From positions 186,001 to 250,000 of the forward strand of contig CAVRWA010000011.1 in assembly GCA_963724805.1 (NCBI GenBank): a DNA stretch of 64,000 nucleotides. Direction: 5' to 3'. Both the position numbers and the translations under genes were made by a program. Shown here in pieces: positions 60,000 to 64,000 of this stretch; position 1 is the stretch's first letter, and each line of letters opens with the position of its first letter. The notes under the pieces are model-generated. The model did not search any database, was not told the origin of the DNA, and saw nothing but the letters and a program-made list of their open reading frames with translations. This DNA is from CAVQZA01 sp963724805. GTDB lineage: Bacteria > Actinomycetota > Thermoleophilia > Gaiellales > Gaiellaceae.

Positions 60000-60699
60000 G
60001 CTCGTGATGCTCGGAGCCGCAGCAGCGGCTTTCGCCGCCGCGATCGTGACCGCGCTCGAGCCGCGCGATGCCGGGCTCACGCTCCTGCTCGCGGCGGGTG
60101 CGCTCGTCGTGGGAGGCGCGGCCTGGCTCGAGACCGGCCCGAGCTCGGCGAAAGAGATCGCGATCATCGGCACCCTCGGCGGCGTCGCGGCCGCCGGCCG
60201 CGTTCTCTTCTCGGCCGTGCCGGGCGTGCAGCCGGTGACCGTGATCGTGATCGCGGCCGGGGTCGCCCTCGGCGCGCGCGCCGGCTTCGCGGTCGGCGCC
60301 GTCGCCGCCCTTGCCTCGAACTTCTTCCTGGGGCAGGGGCCGTGGACGCCGTGGCAGATGCTGGCCTGGGGCGGCTGCGGGGTGATCGGCTCGCTCGCGG
60401 CGCCGCTCGTCCGGCGCCGCCTCCCGTTCGCCGTGCTCTGCTTCGTGCTCGGCTTCGCCTTCAGCGTCCTGATGGACCTCTGGGAGTGGTACTCGTTCTA
60501 CCCGCACACCTTGGCCGCGCTCACGGTCCAGCTCGGCCGCGGGGTCGCGTTCGACCTGGCGCACGCGAGCGGGAACTTCGTGCTCGCGCTCGCCGCCGGC
60601 CCGGAGCTGAGACGGCTGCTCGAGCGCACGGGCCGCCACCTGCGGACCGAGGTCGTCTGGGAGCCAAATGCTCATGAGCACAAGGAGCTGGTCGGGTGA
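59992..60699 (+). CDS. ECF transporter substrate-binding (S) component, probable B12
   Basis: 235 aa from TTG 59992; the Shine-Dalgarno GGGAGG at 59980-59985 is six bases upstream, which favours TTG over the GTG at 60004. Six or so hydrophobic segments (LVMLGAAAAAFAAAIVTAL, then AIIGTLGGVAAAGRVLFSAVP, AAGVALGARAGFAVGAVAAL, AVLCFVLGFAFSVLMDLWEW). The family is that of the S components of B12 ECF transporters (CbrT-like); cobalamin is inferred from the riboswitch. Overlaps the ATPase stop and the next gene. Confidence 0.85.
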   Translation: MPRLVMLGAAAAAFAAAIVTALEPRDAGLTLLLAAGALVVGGAAWLETGPSSAKEIAIIGTLGGVAAAGRVLFSAVPGVQPVTVIVIAAGVALGARAGFAVGAVAALASNFFLGQGPWTPWQMLAWGGCGVIGSLAAPLVRRRLPFAVLCFVLGFAFSVLMDLWEWYSFYPHTLAALTVQLGRGVAFDLAHASGNFVLALAAGPELRRLLERTGRHLRTEVVWEPNAHEHKELVG

Positions 60700-61493
60700 G
60701 GGTGCTGGCGGTCGCCGCCGCGACGCTCGCGCTCGCCTCGCCTGCGTCGTTTCTTCAGGGACGCCAGGCGGCGGACGGCGGGTTCTCGGAGCCCGGCGGC
60801 ACGGCGACTGCGGGACTCACTGCCTGGGCGGCGATCGGCCTGGCCGCCGCCGGTGCCCCGACCGGCAAGGCGCACGAGTTCCTCGTCGCGCACGAGCCCC
60901 AGCTCTCGAGCGCGACCGACGTCGAGCTCGCGGTGGTGGCGGAGGCCGTCACCGGCGGCGCTTCGCCCACGCTGCTTGCGCGGCTGGCCGCGCTCCTGCA
61001 GCCGCCCGGCCGGATCGGGCCCGCGCTCAACTCGACGATCTGGGGGATCCTCGCTCTCCGTCAGGCCGGAAAGGACGTGCCGAAGGAGAGCGTCCGCTAC
61101 CTCACGGCGCACCAGAGCCGCTCGGGCGGCTTCGCGTGGGTCGAGGGCGGCGCGCCCGACTCCAACACGACAGCCGCCGCCGTCGAGGCGCTCGGCAGGG
61201 GCTCCGCCGCGACGCGCGCGCTCGCCTACCTGCGGCGCCTCCAGGGCCGCGACGGCGGCTTCGCGCTCTCGCAGGGACGGGCCTCGGACGCGCAGTCCAC
61301 GGCCTGGGCGATCCAGGCCTTCCTCGCCGCAGGCCGGAAGGCGCCGCCCCGGGCAGCGGCATACCTTGCGCGGCTGAGGCGCCCGGACGGGAGCTACCGC
61401 TACTCGTCGGCGTACGCGACGACGCCGGTCTGGGTCACCGCGCAGGTGCTCCCGGCGCTCGTCGGACGACCGCTGCCCCTGCGGGCCGCCTGA
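60696..61493 (+). CDS. Secreted alpha/alpha-toroid protein (prenyltransferase/squalene-cyclase-like), transcobalamin N-domain-like
   Basis: 265 aa from GTG 60696 (GTGA overlap with the S gene). A short hydrophobic start (VLAVAAATLALASPA) suggests export. The rest has repeated helices with Gln-rich QW-like motifs: FLQGRQAADGGF, YLTAHQSRSGGFAWVEGG, YLRRLQGRDGGFALSQGR and YLARLRRPDGSYRYSS, each followed by T-AW-IQAF or similar. This is the alpha6/alpha6-toroid fold. The same fold forms the N-terminal domain of transcobalamin, whose other half is DUF4430. With two DUF4430 genes in the operon it may form a split B12 binder. Confidence 0.75.
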   Translation: MRVLAVAAATLALASPASFLQGRQAADGGFSEPGGTATAGLTAWAAIGLAAAGAPTGKAHEFLVAHEPQLSSATDVELAVVAEAVTGGASPTLLARLAALLQPPGRIGPALNSTIWGILALRQAGKDVPKESVRYLTAHQSRSGGFAWVEGGAPDSNTTAAAVEALGRGSAATRALAYLRRLQGRDGGFALSQGRASDAQSTAWAIQAFLAAGRKAPPRAAAYLARLRRPDGSYRYSSAYATTPVWVTAQVLPALVGRPLPLRAA

Positions 61494-62213
61494 TCACGGG
61501 ACCGCCACCCAGCCGGGCGCCGGGCGCACGAGCCGGCCCTCGTCGACGAGTCGGGCCACGTCAGCCGGCCACGAGAACCACCGGCCCGCCTCACGCTCGA
61601 CCGCGACGACAGCCGCGCGCACGCCCGCGATCACCAGCTCGTCGAGCCCGCCGGTCGTCGCGGGCACGGGCCGTACCTGGTCCCAGCGCCGGAGCTCGCT
61701 CGAAAGCTCGCGCGGCTCGATCCAGACGCTCCGCGAGACGACGGCCCCGACGCGCTCGAGCCGCTCGCGCGTCCGCCGTCCGAGCTCGAGCTCCTCGGGC
61801 AGCGCTGGGCCGATCTGCGCGAGCCGCTCGACCGCCTGCTGCGCCTCCGCCCCGAAGTGACCTTCCTCCGCCCTGGCCAGCTCCGCCCGGCAGAGCGGAT
61901 CGACCACGGCAACGAGGTCGTCGCTCAGAAAGAGCCCTTTGCCCCGGTGCAGCTTCGTGCGCACGCAGCGTGCGGAGAGCTCGAACGCCCACGGGTACTT
62001 CGTCCTCGGCCAGAGCCCGAAGCCGCTCGAGCCGGGCTTGTACGGCTCCTCGTGACAGGCGCCGAACAGGCTCGGCAGGGAGCAATCCGGCATCAGCGTC
62101 AGAAGGCCGCGGTCGCGGAGGAACGCCTCCGCTTCGTCCAGAGTCTCGAGTGCGAGATCGGGCGTGAGGCGACAGTCCAGCTCGCGCTGTCGGAGCAGCG
62201 CCTCGGACGGCAT
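61494..62213 (-). CDS. AlkZ-related / winged-helix DNA-binding protein (tentative)
   Basis: 239 aa from ATG 62213. LTPDLALETLDEAEAFLRDRG, MPDCSLPSLFGACHEEPYKPG, WPRTKYPWAFELSARCVRTKLHRGKGLFLS and LVDEGRLVRPAPGWVAVP are reminiscent of the AlkZ/YcaQ DNA glycosylase superfamily, whose members have three tandem winged helices. No catalytic QxQ motif was found. The function is therefore uncertain. It is divergent from the CinA-like gene, whose CATACT -10 overlaps its ATG. Confidence 0.5.
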   Translation of the reverse strand: MPSEALLRQRELDCRLTPDLALETLDEAEAFLRDRGLLTLMPDCSLPSLFGACHEEPYKPGSSGFGLWPRTKYPWAFELSARCVRTKLHRGKGLFLSDDLVAVVDPLCRAELARAEEGHFGAEAQQAVERLAQIGPALPEELELGRRTRERLERVGAVVSRSVWIEPRELSSELRRWDQVRPVPATTGGLDELVIAGVRAAVVAVEREAGRWFSWPADVARLVDEGRLVRPAPGWVAVP

Positions 62214-62223
62214 ACTCGGCGGA

Positions 62224-62925
62224 GTGGGCAACGCCGTCATCCTGACGATCGGGAACGAGATCGTGTCGGGCGACGTCCCGAACACGAACGCTTCGTGGCT
62301 CGCGAAGCGGCTCGAGGGGCTCGGCTTCCCCGTGCGGCTGCTCCTCGCGGTGCCCGACGAGATCGAGCTCGTCGCCGAGGTCGTCCGCCGCCACGCGGCC
62401 GAAGTGGAGCTGATGGTCGTCACCGGCGGGCTCGGCGGCACGCCGGACGACCTCACCCGCGAGGCGCTCGCGGCGGCGTTCGGCGTCGGCCAGGCCGAGG
62501 TGCCGGAGCTCGCGGCCGAGCTGCGCGCCCGCTTCGCGCGGAACCCCGACTACGCGGCCCGCTGGGCCGAGCTCCCCGTCGGCAGCAGGCCCCTCGTCAA
62601 CCCGCTCGGCGGCGCGCCCGGCTTCGCGCTCGAGAACGTCTACGTCCTACCTGGGCTCCCGGCCGAGATGGAGGCGATGTGGCTCGTGGTCGAGGACACC
62701 CTCGAGCCGCGCGCGCCGATCGGCGCCTGGCGGCGAACGGTCGAAACGGGCGAGAGCCAGATCGTCCACCTCCTCGTCGAGGTGGGCGAGCGCTACCCGG
62801 ACGTGCTCGTCGGCTCTTACCCGAGCTTCCACCCGACGGGGCCGCAGGTCGAGATCGTGCTCAAGTCGGCCGCCGCGGACGAGTTGGCCGCCGCCGCCGC
62901 GTTCATCAGCGCCGAACTCGGGTGA
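62224..62925 (+). CDS. CinA-like / molybdopterin-binding (MoCF) domain protein
   Basis: 233 aa from GTG 62224. NAVILTIGNEIVSGDVPNTNASWLAKRLEGLG, VTGGLGGTPDDLTREALAAAFG and GSRPLVNPLGGAPGF match the CinA N-terminal domain, a member of the MoaB/Mog fold. The C-terminal nicotinamide-nucleotide amidase domain of full CinA is absent, so the role is uncertain. CATACT (62211-62216) ends seven bases before the GTG. It converges with the TMEM175 gene with a 20-base overlap. Confidence 0.85.
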   Translation: MGNAVILTIGNEIVSGDVPNTNASWLAKRLEGLGFPVRLLLAVPDEIELVAEVVRRHAAEVELMVVTGGLGGTPDDLTREALAAAFGVGQAEVPELAAELRARFARNPDYAARWAELPVGSRPLVNPLGGAPGFALENVYVLPGLPAEMEAMWLVVEDTLEPRAPIGAWRRTVETGESQIVHLLVEVGERYPDVLVGSYPSFHPTGPQVEIVLKSAAADELAAAAAFISAELG

Positions 62926-63529
62926 CCAGGTGGGCCGGTAGAGCGTAGAAGAGCGCGATCACGAGGTAGAGGAACGCGCTCGCGACCGGGCTGACGAACG
63001 CGATCAGAGTCGCGAAGACGTACATCGGCACCCCCGGCCGGAAGCTGCGGAAGATCGCCTTGAGGTCCGCGTCGGGAACGTCGTCGCGAACGAGCCGCCG
63101 GTCGATCGCGATCGAGCGCCAGACCAGGTTGAAGACCACCGAGAGCACGATGAACGTGAGCCCGAGGAAGAGCGCGGCGGTCCGTGCGCCGTCAGTGTCC
63201 CGGATGTACTCCGCGAGCAGCCGGGTCGGGAAGGGGATGAACGCGACCACGAGCAGGAACACCGAGTTGCCGAAGACGAGCCGGCGGTCGGCGTACGAGA
63301 CCTTGGAGAACATCGCGTGGTGGTTGACCCAGATCACGCTGATGGTGAGGAAGCTCGTGGCGTAGGCAAGGTAGGCCGGCCACTCCTGCACGAGTGCGTG
63401 GGCGAGGTGCGCGCCCGAGCCCGCCGGCACCGTCACATCGAGGATCAGCAGGGTGATCGCGATCGCGAACACGCCGTCGCTGAACGCCTCGAGCCGGCTC
63501 CTCGACATCACTTCGTCCATCGCGGCCAT
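62906..63529 (-). CDS. TMEM175-family potassium channel protein
   Basis: About 207 aa from ATG 63529 (ATG 63553 adds eight residues). SRLEAFSDGVFAIAITLLILDVTVP contains the R-x-x-x-F-S-D-G motif of TMEM175 channels, whose first helix lines the pore. ISVIWVNHHAMF and five further membrane segments follow. The bacterial family conducts K+ weakly. Potassium handling also appears at 47.7-52.7 kb. The end overlaps the CinA-like gene by 20 bases. Confidence 0.88.
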   Translation of the reverse strand: MAAMDEVMSRSRLEAFSDGVFAIAITLLILDVTVPAGSGAHLAHALVQEWPAYLAYATSFLTISVIWVNHHAMFSKVSYADRRLVFGNSVFLLVVAFIPFPTRLLAEYIRDTDGARTAALFLGLTFIVLSVVFNLVWRSIAIDRRLVRDDVPDADLKAIFRSFRPGVPMYVFATLIAFVSPVASAFLYLVIALFYALPAHLVTRVRR

Positions 63530-63560
63530 CTTGACCGTCGTTGCGGCTAGCATCGACGGA

Positions 63561-64000
63561 GTGCCCGTCGCCTCGCCCGAGACCTACCTCGCCGACCTGA
63601 ATCCGGCCCAGCGGGAGGCCGTCCTCACCACCGAGGGCCCGCTGCTCGTGATCGCGGGCGCGGGCTCCGGCAAGACGCGCGTGCTGACCCACCGGATCGC
63701 GCATCTGATCGCCGCGTGCGGCGTGAAGCCGAACGAGATCCTGGCGATTACCTTCACGAACAAGGCTGCGAACGAGATGCGCGAGCGGCTCGAGCGCCTG
63801 ATCGGCAACCAGGCGCGCGCGGTCTGGGCGCTCACCTTCCACTCCGCCTGCGGTCGCATCCTGCGCCGCGAGGCCGAGCGGCTCGGCTATCGCTCGAACT
63901 TCACGATCTACGACTCGGCCGACCAGGTGCGCCTCGCCAAGCTCTGCCTCGAGGAGCTGGAGAAGGATCCGAAGCGCTTCGTCCCGCGCGGGATCCACGC
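63561..64000 (+). CDS. UvrD/PcrA-family ATP-dependent DNA helicase, N-terminal part
   Basis: First 146 residues only; the gene continues past the window. GTG 63561: LNPAQREAVLTTEGPLLVIAGAGSGKTRVLTHRIAHLI (motif Q and Walker A AGAGSGKT), ILAITFTNKAANEMRERL (motif Ia) and WALTFHSACGRILRREAERLG (motif Ib). These define a superfamily 1A helicase of the UvrD/PcrA type. TAGCAT (63548-63553) lies seven bases before the start. No LexA-like box was seen. Confidence 0.93.
   Translation, partial: MPVASPETYLADLNPAQREAVLTTEGPLLVIAGAGSGKTRVLTHRIAHLIAACGVKPNEILAITFTNKAANEMRERLERLIGNQARAVWALTFHSACGRILRREAERLGYRSNFTIYDSADQVRLAKLCLEELEKDPKRFVPRGIH

Overview
The window is very GC-rich, densely coded DNA with short intergenic gaps, many 4-base ATGA/GTGA stop-start overlaps and many GTG starts. 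The gene content is chromosomal: rpsA-coaE, uvrA, uvrB, the start of a UvrD/PcrA helicase, PEP carboxylase, panB/panC, tsaE/tsaB/rimI/tsaD, glutamate dehydrogenase, rex, a membrane H+-pyrophosphatase and a two-subunit haem-copper oxidase. This mix, with SARP/BTAD and nSTAND-WD40 proteins and an actinobacterial-type SOS box, suggests an actinobacterial chromosome, perhaps of the deep Thermoleophilia/Gaiellales type; that placement is inference, not a database result. I saw no prophage, CRISPR array, rRNA or tRNA.

Layout. 0-7 kb: secreted 5'-nucleotidase, rpsA-coaE-lytic transglycosylase, a self-regulated-looking ribbon-helix-helix operon with a beta-strand-repeat protein, and a secreted esterase. 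7-12 kb: a BTAD-SIR2 regulator fused to nothing else but translationally coupled to an nSTAND NTPase with about 14-15 WD40 repeats. 12-24 kb: uvrB, a MazEF-type pair, ppc, small membrane proteins, dienelactone hydrolase-MarR, and uvrA under a LexA-like box. 24-32 kb: 2'-5' RNA ligase-like and VOC proteins, cytochrome oxidase, the panB-panC-DUF2520 operon and a DUF2156 protein. 33-42 kb: FmdB-UDG-TsaE-TsaB-RimI-TsaD-subtilase, then gdhA-glutaredoxin-like-rex. 42-55 kb: glycosyltransferase, carboxylate-amine ligase, H+-PPase, two APC-Usp permeases, two TrkA proteins, an MprF-like synthase and a PQQ-type sugar dehydrogenase. 55-64 kb: a cobalamin riboswitch and its operon, an AlkZ-like protein, a CinA-like protein, a TMEM175 channel and the helicase start.

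The most interesting system is the riboswitch operon at 56.6-61.5 kb. It holds two DUF4430 proteins, a complete ECF transporter (T, fused A-A', S) and a secreted-looking alpha/alpha-toroid protein. DUF4430 and the alpha/alpha toroid are the two halves of animal transcobalamin and intrinsic factor, so this looks like a bacterial split B12-capture and uptake system. The second candidate is the BTAD-SIR2 plus nSTAND-WD40 pair.

Other structure: two 166-bp copies of a MITE-like palindromic element whose ends supply stop codons to neighbouring genes; two elements bounded by GGGGTCAGACCCC palindromes; many genes with a TANNNT hexamer 5-11 bases before the start codon and no Shine-Dalgarno sequence, suggesting widespread leaderless transcription; three genes broken by single-base indels near their ends or middles, which may be assembly errors; and two genes (coaE and a glutaredoxin-like gene) with no ATG, GTG or TTG start.
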